Positions 44,103-53,319 of a DNA stretch of 64,000 nucleotides are shown piece after piece. A program made the translations under genes and the position numbers. The notes below the pieces were generated by a model, which was not told where the DNA came from, made no database searches, and worked only from the letters and a program-made list of their open reading frames with translations. Source of the stretch: Acetobacteraceae bacterium (lineage in GTDB: Bacteria > Pseudomonadota > Alphaproteobacteria > Acetobacterales > Acetobacteraceae). Positions within the stretch are counted from its first letter, which is position 1. Every line of letters begins with the position of its first letter. Location: assembly GCA_030041255.1 (NCBI GenBank), contig JASHOF010000156.1, positions 1 to 64,000 of the forward strand. Reading direction: 5' to 3'.

Positions 44103-44868
44103 CGAGACCCGAGCCCAGATACGCCTCGCGAACCTCCGCTGCCGCACGGACCCGCTCCGGGTCCCCACAAGCGAGCACTCTTCCTTGGTGGAGTACCGTC
44201 AGGCGGTCGGCAATGTGAAAGGCGATGTCCATATCGTGCTCGATCACGATCACCGTGACGGATCGATCGAGTCCATCAATGACGGCGGTGATCTGTTTGC
44301 GTTCACCGGCGGACAGGCCGGAAGCGGGCTCGTCCAGCAGGACGACCCTGGCCCCGCCGGCCAGCGCCATCGCGATCTCAAGCTGTTTCGCCTGACCATG
44401 CGCGAGTTCGTGTGCCCGACGTTCGGCGACACCGCCGAGGGCAACGGCATTCAGCGCAGCGAATGCCCGTTTGCGCGTGTCTCGGTCACGCTCGCGTTTG
44501 GAGAACACTGTGAAACGCGGGCCGATCCGGCCACGGACTGCGAGAATGAGATTGTCCTCCACTCGCAACCTCGCCAGCACTTCGGGCTGCTGGTACGTGC
44601 GGCCCAGCCCACGTCTCACGCGCTGCACGACCGACCTCCTGGTGACATCCTCCCCGTGCAAGCGGATGACACCGGCGGCGGGCCGCACCTCACCCAGGAT
44701 CAGATTGAACAGCGTCGTCTTGCCGGCGCCGTTGGGCCCGAGCACGACATGGCGTTCGCCCTCGCTGACACTCAAGCTGACCCGGTTCAGCGCCTCCACT
44801 CCGCCATAGCGCACAGTGACGTTCGAGACTTCCAGAGCGAGCACGGGCTGTGTCCCCGGGAATCGCAT
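44095..44868 (-). CDS. livG: Branched-chain amino acid-type ABC transporter ATPase, LivG-like
   Basis: A 257-residue ATPase. Walker A GPNGAGKTTLF, Q-loop region GLGRTYQQPEVLARL, signature variant LAHGQAKQLEIAMAL (His for the second residue of LSGGQ, common in LivG), Walker B VVLLDEPASGLS, and the H-loop EHDMDIAF. Follows the binding-protein gene by 47 bp. Confidence 0.95.
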   Translation of the reverse strand: MRFPGTQPVLALEVSNVTVRYGGVEALNRVSLSVSEGERHVVLGPNGAGKTTLFNLILGEVRPAAGVIRLHGEDVTRRSVVQRVRRGLGRTYQQPEVLARLRVEDNLILAVRGRIGPRFTVFSKRERDRDTRKRAFAALNAVALGGVAERRAHELAHGQAKQLEIAMALAGGARVVLLDEPASGLSAGERKQITAVIDGLDRSVTVIVIEHDMDIAFHIADRLTVLHQGRVLACGDPERVRAAAEVREAYLGSGLDG

Positions 44869-44915
44869 GCCCGAGCGCTACAACGAGACCGCCATACTCG
44901 CGACCAGGCGCTTCA

Positions 44916-46157
44916 TCATGGACAGGCGGGATGGGTCGGAGTGGCAACGCCACCGCGCAGGAACGTCTCCTCGCGCACGTTCGGCACGCTCTTGACGACG
45001 GCGTTCAAGAGAGTGCCATTCGGCCCGTGCTGCGTACTCGTAACGTAGTTGGTGAAGACGCCATTGCGGTTCCCGTCGACGCTGATTGGCCCGGTGGGCG
45101 ATTGGTAGGTGAGCGACTGAAGCGCCGCACGGAACGCCTGCTGGTGGCCGGAGAGATCTCCGTTGACCTTCGCGAGCGCGGTGAACGCCGCCATTGCGTT
45201 CGTGTAGTAACCGGTTGCCCACACCGACGGGTACGCGAAGCCGCTCGGATAGTGCTGCTTGTAAGCTTTCACGAAGGAATTCCAGGCCGGAATCTCAAGC
45301 GTATCGGCCAATGGCGCCGCGGAGGCCACGCCGACGAGGTGATTCTGGATGCTTCCTTTGGCAGACAACACCGATTCATCCACGGTGATGCTGCTGGCGA
45401 TGAATTTCGCATGCCCCCCCTGAGCGTAGTACGCGGTGAGAAAGTTGATCGCGTCCGCGCCGTTCAACGCGATATAGACCGCATCGGTGTCGCTGGGGAT
45501 CTGGGGAACGACTGAGCTGTAGTCGGTGGCGCCCAGGGGTGTCCAGAGTTCCTTCGGTACGTGTCCCCCTGCCTGGCAGAACTCGGACACGAAGCCGCCT
45601 ACCTGCGCGTACCCGAAGGAGTAGTTATCGCCGATGGTCGCTACCTTTCGTACGCCGAGCGTGCTGTAGGCGTAGCGGCCGAGGCCGGCGACCCACTGCG
45701 CGCCGTCACCATAGGCGAAGCGAAATACGTTCGGATGGTGATAGGTTTCCGCTTCCCCCGCTGCAATCCCGGCGATGAAGGTCACGCCCGGTTGTCTGTC
45801 GGCATAATTCGAGACGGCAATGCCTTCGTCTCCCGATCCGGGTCCGATGACGATCTGGACGTGGTCCTGCTCGACGAGCTTGCGCACTTTGGCGAGAGCG
45901 GTGGGGCCGGTCTGGTCGGTTCCCTCCTCGATGATCTTGATTGGATGGCCGGCGATCGCTCCCCCAACCTCCTTGACTGCCATGGCGATACCGCGGAATC
46001 CATCGGCTCCGCCTGCTGCGGCCGGACCCTGGTTGACGGAGAGCACACCGATGCGGATCGGGGTGCCGGCTGCCGCGCTCAGTGCGACATTCGATGCGGT
46101 AGCGCTCATGAAAAGGGCGAGCAGAGCCGCACTGATGATTTCCGATGACCTGGACAT
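44916..46157 (-). CDS. livK: ABC transporter substrate-binding protein, LivJ/K-like
   Basis: A 413-residue periplasmic binding protein. The ATG at 46157 has an ideal CAGGAGGTGAG site and starts a signal peptide (MSRSSEIISAALLALFMSAT, cleavage near ALSAAAG). The mature protein has the type I fold: IRIGVLSVNQGPAAAGG, IKIIEEGTDQTGPTALAKVRKLVEQD, FIAGIAAGEAET, and VRKVATIGDNYSFGYAQVGGF. The ligand is unknown; the co-operonic amidase argues for an amide, imide or amino-acid derivative rather than leucine. Confidence 0.93.
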   Translation of the reverse strand: MSRSSEIISAALLALFMSATASNVALSAAAGTPIRIGVLSVNQGPAAAGGADGFRGIAMAVKEVGGAIAGHPIKIIEEGTDQTGPTALAKVRKLVEQDHVQIVIGPGSGDEGIAVSNYADRQPGVTFIAGIAAGEAETYHHPNVFRFAYGDGAQWVAGLGRYAYSTLGVRKVATIGDNYSFGYAQVGGFVSEFCQAGGHVPKELWTPLGATDYSSVVPQIPSDTDAVYIALNGADAINFLTAYYAQGGHAKFIASSITVDESVLSAKGSIQNHLVGVASAAPLADTLEIPAWNSFVKAYKQHYPSGFAYPSVWATGYYTNAMAAFTALAKVNGDLSGHQQAFRAALQSLTYQSPTGPISVDGNRNGVFTNYVTSTQHGPNGTLLNAVVKSVPNVREETFLRGGVATPTHPACP

Positions 46158-46232
46158 ATGTCTCACCTCCTGTGTGATCGGTTTGTGTCGCTCCGATCTC
46201 AAGCGTACCTGGGCGTGCCGTCGTGGCATCGA

Positions 46233-47222
46233 TCACTCTGTCGACGCCGGCGTCAGTTGGGCTTTTGCCAGCGCCAGCCTCGCACCGACACGGCTGACAA
46301 GGCCGCCAACGCCCCCTGGCGCGAACATGACGATGGCGAGGAGGACAAGGCCGATCACCGTATTGTATCGATCAGTGAACGAGCTGGCGTACGTCGTGAC
46401 GATTGCGTAGATGATCGCGCCGGCGAATGTTCCTTCCAGTGACTCCATGCCGCCGATGACGGCGATGGCCAGGAAGTCGATGATGCGCGTCAGGTCGAGA
46501 TACGAGGGCGCAATGATGCCGTTGTACCAGACGCCCAGCACGCCGCCGATTCCGGCGATCGAGCCAGCAAGGGTAAACGCGATCACGCGATATGACATGA
46601 CCGAGTATCCCATTGCCCGCATTTTGCGGGGGTTGTCGCGACAACCTTGCAGGGCCAACCCGAATTGCGTTCGCATCAGGAGGGTGAGACCAAGCAGCAC
46701 CGCGAAGGCCACGCTCGAGTCGAGGAAATACTCGGGGATCGGTTGCGCGAGCGAGATCGAGCCAAGGTGCGGCGGATTGACGCCGGGAATGCCCCCGGAG
46801 CCGTGGGTGAGCCCGTAGTTCGAGATGGTGAGGAAATAAACGACCAGGCCGAGCGCCAGGGTGACCATGAGAAAATAGATCCCATATGTCCGCGCCACGA
46901 GCAGGGCGAACAGCAGCGCGCACAGCGTCGCAGCGACCAGAGCCCCCGCCACCGCCCCATACCAGGGGACACCATGCCCTACCGCGAGAATGGCGAACGA
47001 ATAGCTGCCGACACCGTAGATGCCGACCTGGGCGAAGGATATCATTCCCCCGTATTTGGATAGGAAGACCATGCTCATGGCGACGATGGCGCTCCACGCG
47101 GCCAGCGCCAGGATGTCCTGCGTGACGAACGAGCTGGCCAGGAAAGGAAGAACGATCGCTGCCAGCAATGTCGAACACCAGGCCAGGGAACGACCGGAGG
47201 GTGCGCCATGAAACGCGATCAT
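46233..47222 (-). CDS. livM: Branched-chain amino acid-type ABC permease, LivM-like
   Basis: A 329-residue inner-membrane protein with about nine hydrophobic helices. Family features: GMISFAQVGIYGVGSYSFAIL, and the cytoplasmic coupling segment CRDNPRKMRAMGYSVMSYRVIAF, then the IGGMESLEGTFAGAIIY stretch. The start at 47222 overlaps the livH stop by four bases. Confidence 0.94.
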   Translation of the reverse strand: MIAFHGAPSGRSLAWCSTLLAAIVLPFLASSFVTQDILALAAWSAIVAMSMVFLSKYGGMISFAQVGIYGVGSYSFAILAVGHGVPWYGAVAGALVAATLCALLFALLVARTYGIYFLMVTLALGLVVYFLTISNYGLTHGSGGIPGVNPPHLGSISLAQPIPEYFLDSSVAFAVLLGLTLLMRTQFGLALQGCRDNPRKMRAMGYSVMSYRVIAFTLAGSIAGIGGVLGVWYNGIIAPSYLDLTRIIDFLAIAVIGGMESLEGTFAGAIIYAIVTTYASSFTDRYNTVIGLVLLAIVMFAPGGVGGLVSRVGARLALAKAQLTPASTE

Positions 47223-48082
47223 CGGGCCTTCCCCAGAAGGCCCGTGGGGCGCACCACCAGCACCACCGCCATGACGGCGAAGGTCAGCGCCTCCGCGTAC
47301 GATGGGAAATATCCGATGCCGAATTCGGTCGCCATCCCGACCACGAGTGCGCCGACCGCGGAACCCTCCAGGCTCCCCATACCGCCCACAATCACTGCGG
47401 CGAGGGCGGCCACGAGATAACTGGAGTCGACGCCGGGCACGAGCGACAGCAGAGTCCCGTCGAGCACTCCGGCCATTCCTGCCAGCCCGGCACCGATAGC
47501 GAAGACCAACGCAAAAATACGTTGGATGTTAAGGCCGAGCACCGCCACCATCTGGCGATCGTCGATGCCGGCGCGGAGCACGACGCCCCAGATCGTCCGC
47601 TCGAGGAACAGCCACAACGCCAGGCCGGTCGCCAGGGCAACGCCGATGAGTGCAAGGGAATATGAGGAATATCTGAGCGCAGTGCCAGGGATTCGGATGC
47701 TATGACCAAGTGGCACCGGCGCCGGAATTTGGTAGCTGAGTCCGCCGTACGTCGCCACCAGCAAGTCGGCGATGACGATCGAAACCGCAATCGTGATCAG
47801 AGCCTCGGTCAGTTCCTGACCCTGATAATGGCGCAGAAGGCCCTGCTGAAGCATCAGCCCCAGCGCAGCAGTAGCCGCACCGGCGGCGACGATCGCGAGC
47901 AGCCAGCTATGGGTCAGGGCGGCAACCGACCAGCCAAGGTAGCCGCCAAGCAGGAACAGTGACCCGTGGGCCATGTTGACGATGCGCATGACGCCGAAAA
48001 TGAGCGAGAAGCCCGCTGCGACCAGGAAATAGAGTGCCGCCATTGCGACACCATTAAGGGTCGTAAGGGCGAACTCTTCCAC
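47219..48082 (-). CDS. livH: Branched-chain amino acid-type ABC permease, LivH-like
   Basis: A 287-residue permease with about eight helices: AALYFLVAAGFSLIFGVMRIVNMAHGSLFLLGGYLG at the N-terminus, the coupling segment LRAGIDDRQMVAVLGLNIQR, and VIVGGMGSLEGSAVGALVVG. It starts inside the 3' end of the regulator gene (29-bp overlap), so regulator and transporter are one transcript. Confidence 0.94.
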   Translation of the reverse strand: MEEFALTTLNGVAMAALYFLVAAGFSLIFGVMRIVNMAHGSLFLLGGYLGWSVAALTHSWLLAIVAAGAATAALGLMLQQGLLRHYQGQELTEALITIAVSIVIADLLVATYGGLSYQIPAPVPLGHSIRIPGTALRYSSYSLALIGVALATGLALWLFLERTIWGVVLRAGIDDRQMVAVLGLNIQRIFALVFAIGAGLAGMAGVLDGTLLSLVPGVDSSYLVAALAAVIVGGMGSLEGSAVGALVVGMATEFGIGYFPSYAEALTFAVMAVVLVVRPTGLLGKAR

Positions 48083-48836
48083 TGCTGTCTCCGCCCCGCG
48101 TGTTCTTCGAGTCTTTCAGCTTACCGCTGGTTGCAACATGGCCCGTGCCGGCTTCGAAAAATCCGGTCGATTCGAGGTGTCGGATCAAGAGCTCACACGA
48201 GGCCTCCGTGTGCGCCCTGATAGCAGCGGCGACGCGGGCCGCGTCTCGAGCGCGTAACGCCTCTATGATCTCGCCGTGCCGTGTCGCCTCGATCCACCCG
48301 GGAATCAGAGCGTAGAAGTGAACTGGACGGAAGCGCCATGCGAGCGACATGAAGCGGTGCAGGAGTTGGGGGTCCGTCGTTCGCCGCGTGATCGTGTCGT
48401 GGAACAGACGGTTGAGTTCGCCCACGCGCACAGGCTCACCCGTTGCGGCCTCATGAGCAATCGATGCGTCAAGCTCTTCCAGCGCGCGCAGATCAGCTTC
48501 GACGAGGGAGTCGATCGTCCGCTGCACCAGAATGCTCTCGACGTGCGCCGCGAGTTTGAATACGTCGCGGATGTCTCCTCGGGCCAGGCGGGCGACGGAA
48601 TAGCCACGTCGAGGCTCCAGGTTGACCAGACCTTCTTTCTCCAAGAGGACGAGCGCCTCGCGGATCGGCGTTGTGCTGACGCCTAACATGCTGGTCAGAT
48701 CTTGTGGGCGGATCCGGGTGCCGGGCGCCAATTGCCCGGAAAACACGAGCTCACCAATGCACGAAGCTGCGTCAAGGGCGAGCTTGGTCGGCCGCAGCGG
48801 GTACGTGGGACTGACTGTTCCCGTTACGTTCGGCAT
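48054..48836 (-). CDS. GntR-family transcription regulator (FCD/FadR type)
   Basis: A 260-residue repressor or activator. N-terminal winged HTH (LAPGTRIRPQDLTSMLGVSTTPIREALVLLEKEGLV) and an all-helical FCD ligand domain with the metal-binding-type LNRLFHDTI and later His residues. The ATG at 48836 has GGAGGGG 7 bases upstream; ATG 48869 is a weaker alternative. First gene of the operon, so it probably controls its own transcript together with the transporter, deacetylase-type protein, amidase and GATase, in response to the imported compound. Confidence 0.9.
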   Translation of the reverse strand: MPNVTGTVSPTYPLRPTKLALDAASCIGELVFSGQLAPGTRIRPQDLTSMLGVSTTPIREALVLLEKEGLVNLEPRRGYSVARLARGDIRDVFKLAAHVESILVQRTIDSLVEADLRALEELDASIAHEAATGEPVRVGELNRLFHDTITRRTTDPQLLHRFMSLAWRFRPVHFYALIPGWIEATRHGEIIEALRARDAARVAAAIRAHTEASCELLIRHLESTGFFEAGTGHVATSGKLKDSKNTRGGDSSGRVRPYDP

Positions 48837-49222
48837 TCCAGGCCCCTCCGGAAGAACCGGGCGTTCCATGGAGCTTCTTTGTGTCGAAATTGGATATAAT
48901 GTCAAGGACTTTAAATCAAATATATGTTCCCTTTCTGTTCAGAAAACGAACCAGGAGGCCTTCTGAAAGCTCGGGGGTACCGCCGCCCGGGAGATACGCG
49001 TCCCGAGGCACATGACGGAAATGGGAGGGGCTGGGTACGGTGGCGGCGCGAACCGGCGCCAAACTATAGCTCTTCGTGACCTTCGAGGATCTGCTTCATC
49101 CTGTGTGGGTGTCTCGTGGCTGTATGGGCTCTCACGAAAACCCTCGCAGCCACTGGTCAAATAGTGCGGACGACGCGGCCTGACGGGAACGCAACACACG
49201 CGCGGCGCCACGCGGCCGCGCT
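48837..49222. other. Promoter region of the transporter/amidase operon
   Basis: 386 bp between the GntR gene start and larB. The segment 48880-48955 is markedly AT-rich for this genome and is the likely promoter of the operon; TTG-N10-CAA at 48890-48905 could be an operator, but the dyad is poor. No gene is convincing in the rest. Confidence 0.45.
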
Positions 49223-49933
49223 CTACTCAGACGCGAAAACCCGGATCAGCTTCAGCGCGGCGCATGCCGCGCCAAAGCCATTGTCGATGTTCACCGCGAC
49301 CACGCCGGGTGCACAGGAGGCAAGCGCGCTGTTGAGCGCTGTGTGGCCACCAGCCGCGACACCGTAGCCGACCGAGGTCGGGACCGCGATCACCAGCCCC
49401 GGCACCTGGCCGGCAATGACACTGAACAGCGCCCCTTCCATCCCCGCAACGACGATCACGATCCGCCACTCCGTGATCTCGTCCAGGCGATCGAGGAGGC
49501 GCCACAGCCCGGCAACGCCGACATCGCCGATCACCGGCACCGCTACGCCGTGAAACGCAAGGCTGCGTTCAACCTCCACTGCAATGGCCATGTCGGAGGT
49601 GCCCGCAGAGACGATGCCGACCCGGCGCGTCGCCGGAGCCGGCAGGCCGTGATCGAGTACGGCGGTGCGCGAGAGAGGATCGTAATCGAGACGGCTCTGC
49701 ACTTCCCGATCGAGTTCGGCGAAACGTCTCTCGTCGAGCTTGGTCAGGAACAGCGAGTGCCGGCGCTTGTCCGCCAGCGACAGGATGCGACCGATCTGCT
49801 CCGCGGTCTTATCGGCGCAGTAGACTGCTTCGCCGATGCCGGTGCGTGCTTCGCGTTGCCAGTCGGGTGTTATTCCATGCTCAGGCACCGGAGGGCGCGC
49901 CCAGGAATGCGCTTCCCCGGCGATAGGGGGCAT
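49223..49933 (-). CDS. larB: Nickel-pincer cofactor biosynthesis protein LarB
   Basis: A 236-residue homologue of LarB, which carboxylates and hydrolyses nicotinate adenine dinucleotide in the first step of the Ni-pincer cofactor. Features: IGRILSLADKRRHSLFLTKLDERRF, GIVSAGTSDMAIAVEVERSLAFHG, VVAGMEGALFSVIAGQVPG, VAVPTSVGYGVAAGGHTALNSALASCAPG (AIRC/PurE-like fold). Last gene of the lar operon. The ATG at 49933 overlaps larE by 53 bp; GTG 49888 (8-bp overlap) is an alternative giving 221 residues. Confidence 0.92.
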   Translation of the reverse strand: MPPIAGEAHSWARPPVPEHGITPDWQREARTGIGEAVYCADKTAEQIGRILSLADKRRHSLFLTKLDERRFAELDREVQSRLDYDPLSRTAVLDHGLPAPATRRVGIVSAGTSDMAIAVEVERSLAFHGVAVPVIGDVGVAGLWRLLDRLDEITEWRIVIVVAGMEGALFSVIAGQVPGLVIAVPTSVGYGVAAGGHTALNSALASCAPGVVAVNIDNGFGAACAALKLIRVFASE

Positions 49934-50684
49934 AGCCGACCAGGCTCCGGCCAGACCCGGCGATCATCGCTTCGACCGCGGCCCGGGTGGTGGCGCCGGC
50001 CGGCGCGCTCAGCCGTTGCAGCACGCCGCTCTCGACCTCGAGACAGACACCCCGCCGCCTGATCCGACAGCGTACGTCGATCGGGCCGAACTCGGCGCGC
50101 AGCAGGCGTTCGACCTCGTCCGCGAACACCAGATCATCCGCCTCGACGCGGATCCCGGTCTCGATCCGGCTCGCAAGGCATGGCGCAGCCGGCAACTCCG
50201 CCAGGTCGTCGAGTCCGAGCCGCCGCGCGCACGCGCGGATGTCGGATTTGGCCATTCCGGCCTCTACGAATGGATGGCGGACGCCGTGCTCGGCCGCAGC
50301 CTCGAGGCCAGGACGATAATCGCCGAGATCGTCCGTGTTCGTGCCGGAGAAAATGACCCCACGGAAGGCAACAGCAATCCGACGATAGAGATTGCTCTTG
50401 CAGAAAAAGCAGCGATTGATGGGGTTGGCGCGATAGCGAGGATCGGCGAACTCCCCGGCATCGATCGACCGCAGCACCCAACCATAACGTTCCGCGTGCG
50501 AACGCACCCGCGCCGTCGCCTCGGCCGGCACCGCGGGCGAGACGGCATGAACCATTTGTGCTCGCGCTCCAAAGTGGCGTTGGGCGAGATGAGCGAGTGT
50601 GGTGCTGTCGACGCCGCCGCTGACCGCCACCAGGACGCTGTCGAACGTCGCGAAGAGGTGCTCGAGATTGCGCTCCGGCGTCAT
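49881..50684 (-). CDS. larE: ATP-dependent sacrificial sulfur transferase LarE
   Basis: A 267-residue PP-loop protein that converts pyridinium carboxylates to thiocarboxylates. PP-loop LVAVSGGVDSTTLAHLA, then RCFFCKSNLYRR, GTNTDDLGDYRPGL, and PAAPCLASRIETG, whose Cys corresponds to the sacrificial sulfur-donor Cys of lactobacillal LarE. Starts at a four-base overlap with larC. Confidence 0.94.
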   Translation of the reverse strand: MTPERNLEHLFATFDSVLVAVSGGVDSTTLAHLAQRHFGARAQMVHAVSPAVPAEATARVRSHAERYGWVLRSIDAGEFADPRYRANPINRCFFCKSNLYRRIAVAFRGVIFSGTNTDDLGDYRPGLEAAAEHGVRHPFVEAGMAKSDIRACARRLGLDDLAELPAAPCLASRIETGIRVEADDLVFADEVERLLRAEFGPIDVRCRIRRRGVCLEVESGVLQRLSAPAGATTRAAVEAMIAGSGRSLVGYAPYRRGSAFLGAPSGA

Positions 50685-51886
50685 GACTCGCGTTCCACGG
50701 TGCGCAACGCCCGCGCCACGGCGGATCGACGCACGCGGGCCCTGTCTGCGGCACCCCCGCCCAGCGCGGCGACATCGTCGGCCTCGGCTTTGCCGGTTTG
50801 TCGCCGCGGCCGATCCGCGAGCTTCACGCGCACGTGGCCGCCCTCATGCTCGACATCGACCGTCCGTCTCGGCAACACCGTGCGTTCCTCGTATCGCACA
50901 CGCACGCCGAGCGTCGTCGTTTCTTCGAACACAGCTTCGACGACCGCATCGCGAAAGGCCGGATCCGCCAGCACGCGCACCGCCTGGAGAAGGCGTCCTT
51001 TCTTACCGATGCCCGGAAAGCTCGCGACGTCACGAACGCACGGCAAGCCACGAAGACGATCGAGCCCGATCACCAGATCCTCCGGCGACTGGTCGTCGAT
51101 CTCGAACTCGAGGACCAGAACCGCCTCGCCCGCCGTCTCAGCCGTCGCAAAGGCAAGGACACGCAATACATTCGGAATCCCCTCCAGTTCGCGGCTGCCC
51201 GCTCCCACCCCGCTCGCGACCAGCCTGCCGGGCGGCCCGGCGCCGGCGGATTGCGCATCGAGATAACGCAGGATCGCAGCGCCCGTCGGGGTCACTCTCT
51301 CGCCGGGAACGCCGTCATCGGCGCGAAAGCTGAATCCGGCGAGGAGGTGCGCCGCGGCAGGCGCGGGGATCGGCAAAACGCCGTGCGCGGCTTTTACCGT
51401 GCCGCTGCCGAGCGGGAGCGGCCGGCAATGCCAGCGCGCTCCGGCCAGAAGATCGATGATTCCGGCCGCAGCCACGACATCGGCCTGCGTGTCCCAGTCC
51501 GCGAGTTCGTGAAAATGCACGCTCTCGACAGCCACCCGATGGACCGTCGCCTCGGCCTCTGCCAGCAATGCGAGGATGGCGAGTGCGTGCTTGCGAACCG
51601 ACTGCGCGAGCGGCGCCTCGGCAAGCCTTCGGCGGAGGTCGGGGTAGGCACCGCTCGGCACCTCCGCATTTCCTTCGAACACGAAGCGAGCGCCGGATAG
51701 CCCGCCGCTCCGGCGTTCGACGAGCGAGACCTTGCAGCCGGACGGAAGACCGCTGTCGACGACCGCTCGTCGCACCGGCTCGACAAAGCTCGGCCACGCG
51801 TCTAGCATTGCGGCAACGAACATGTCGCCGCTGATCCCGCCGACGGGATCGAGAATGACGAGCGAGGGAACCGGCTCCGTCTTCAT
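50681..51886 (-). CDS. larC: Nickel insertion protein LarC (single-frame)
   Basis: A 401-residue CTP-dependent nickel insertase. N-terminal ILDPVGGISGDMFVAAMLDA, a VHFHELADWDTQADVV segment with metal-binding His, GVLPIPAPAAAHLL, RVTPTGAAILRYL; the C-terminal half has FEIDDQSPEDL and GKKGRLLQAVRVL. In Lactobacillus LarC is made by programmed frameshifting between larC1 and larC2; here one uninterrupted frame encodes both halves. The C-terminal tail is Arg/Ala-rich. The start is adjacent to the larA stop. Confidence 0.93.
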   Translation of the reverse strand: MKTEPVPSLVILDPVGGISGDMFVAAMLDAWPSFVEPVRRAVVDSGLPSGCKVSLVERRSGGLSGARFVFEGNAEVPSGAYPDLRRRLAEAPLAQSVRKHALAILALLAEAEATVHRVAVESVHFHELADWDTQADVVAAAGIIDLLAGARWHCRPLPLGSGTVKAAHGVLPIPAPAAAHLLAGFSFRADDGVPGERVTPTGAAILRYLDAQSAGAGPPGRLVASGVGAGSRELEGIPNVLRVLAFATAETAGEAVLVLEFEIDDQSPEDLVIGLDRLRGLPCVRDVASFPGIGKKGRLLQAVRVLADPAFRDAVVEAVFEETTTLGVRVRYEERTVLPRRTVDVEHEGGHVRVKLADRPRRQTGKAEADDVAALGGGAADRARVRRSAVARALRTVERES

Positions 51887-53173
51887 TCAGACCGCCACAT
51901 ATTTGGGAATGACGTAAGGACCCTCAGGGATGAACGCCGCGGCCGCGTCGCCACCCGCGGCAACCGCATCACGAACGGCGGCATCGAGGTCGCTCACCAG
52001 ATCGATGCCGGTCAGCGCCCGATCCTCGCCTGGCAGGCCGCTGGAATAGAGCTGCACGCGTCCCACACGCATGGGCTTGAGCTGCATCTCCGTCTGCCAT
52101 TCGTCGATGTCGGCGAGAGCCTTGGGCAAGATGCTGCGGAGAAACCCTTGGGGCCCCATCTCGACCAGACGCCGCTGGGCGGCACGGAACTCTTTCGACC
52201 CGAGCCCTTCCGAGCAGTCCGATGCGATGATCAGCGTGCCCCCAGGGGCCAGGATGTCCACCGGCGTCACCATCCCCTTGACGGTCTGATAGTAGGTCCG
52301 ATCGAGCGGAAAGCCGGCCGCCGAGGTCACGACGGTCTTGAACCGGCGCGGCACCGGCACCTGGATCCAATCCTCGACGAAACGCACGGCAGCCATGTGG
52401 CTGGCAATAATCTCGCCGTACGAAACGAAGACCAGTTCGCGCTGCTCGTTAATGACCGTGTTGAGCGCCGTGACATCGCCGAGCATGCGGACGATTTCGA
52501 GCTGCTCCTCGTGCAATGGATTGCCCGCGAGATGGCACGAAACCGCAGCCGGGTCCTCCATGAAGGCGGCCGAATGGAAGGTTCGGATCGTGTCGGCATG
52601 CGCGATGCCGGGAGCGACCACCTTGCGCCCGCCGGAGTAGCCGGCCATGAAGTGCGGCTCGACTAGGCCGGTGGCGATGCGAACCTCGGCCTCGAGGAAG
52701 CGGCGGTCGAGCTTGACCGGCACGCCTCGGCCTTTGGTCCGCCCGAGATCGACATGGGCATCGTCGTCGCGCGCGAAATGATTGACCACCCGGACTTTGT
52801 CGAGCACCCACGGATCGCCAACGACCTGGCGTAGCTCCTCGCCTTCGTTCGGACGATGCAGCCCGGTTGCTACCAGCACCCTGATCGCCTCGGCGGCCAT
52901 GCCGGCGCCGAGCAACTGCTCGATGATCGGGCGCAGGAATAAATGGTTCGGTACCGGACGCGTGATGTCGCAAATCAGAATGCAGGCGCTCGCTTTGCCG
53001 CGCGCATAATCCGCGAGCGCCGGGGCGCCGATCGGTCGAGCCAGCGCCTCGGCAATAGCCGCTCGGGGGTCGGGCAGCGGAGCGCGCTCATGTTTGCGGA
53101 TCACCGTCTCGCGGCAGCCCGCCGGCACCGAGACTGCGATTGTCGCTTTGCCATACCGAAGTTCGACCTTCAT
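51887..53173 (-). CDS. larA: Nickel-dependent lactate racemase family protein LarA
   Basis: A 428-residue Ni-pincer 2-hydroxyacid racemase/epimerase. Cofactor and catalytic residues are in place: LVATGLHRPNEGEE with the catalytic His, GLVEPHFMAGYSGGRKVVAPGI with the second catalytic His and the cofactor-binding Lys, and TIRTFHSAAF with the nickel-ligand His. The ATG at 53173 has GGAGG upstream. First gene of larA-larC-larE-larB. Substrate range in this family is broad (lactate, malate, phenyllactate and others), so lactate itself is not assured. Confidence 0.94.
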   Translation of the reverse strand: MKVELRYGKATIAVSVPAGCRETVIRKHERAPLPDPRAAIAEALARPIGAPALADYARGKASACILICDITRPVPNHLFLRPIIEQLLGAGMAAEAIRVLVATGLHRPNEGEELRQVVGDPWVLDKVRVVNHFARDDDAHVDLGRTKGRGVPVKLDRRFLEAEVRIATGLVEPHFMAGYSGGRKVVAPGIAHADTIRTFHSAAFMEDPAAVSCHLAGNPLHEEQLEIVRMLGDVTALNTVINEQRELVFVSYGEIIASHMAAVRFVEDWIQVPVPRRFKTVVTSAAGFPLDRTYYQTVKGMVTPVDILAPGGTLIIASDCSEGLGSKEFRAAQRRLVEMGPQGFLRSILPKALADIDEWQTEMQLKPMRVGRVQLYSSGLPGEDRALTGIDLVSDLDAAVRDAVAAGGDAAAAFIPEGPYVIPKYVAV

Positions 53174-53319
53174 GGCGGCCTCCACCGACCGGGTGCCGGG
53201 CCTCAGTATACAGCAAGAGCGGGCCAATCGCCTGCCGCCGGTGAACCCTCAGGGGGAGGGGCTTACCTCGACGCACGCAGAAAGTCCGTCGCGGCGGCCG
53301 CGGCTCCTTTTTGCCTTCG

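Noticed and set aside
48939-49211. A 90-codon minus-strand frame in the GntR-larB gap
   Set aside because: Arg/Pro-rich translation without domain, ribosome site or codon pattern like the neighbours.
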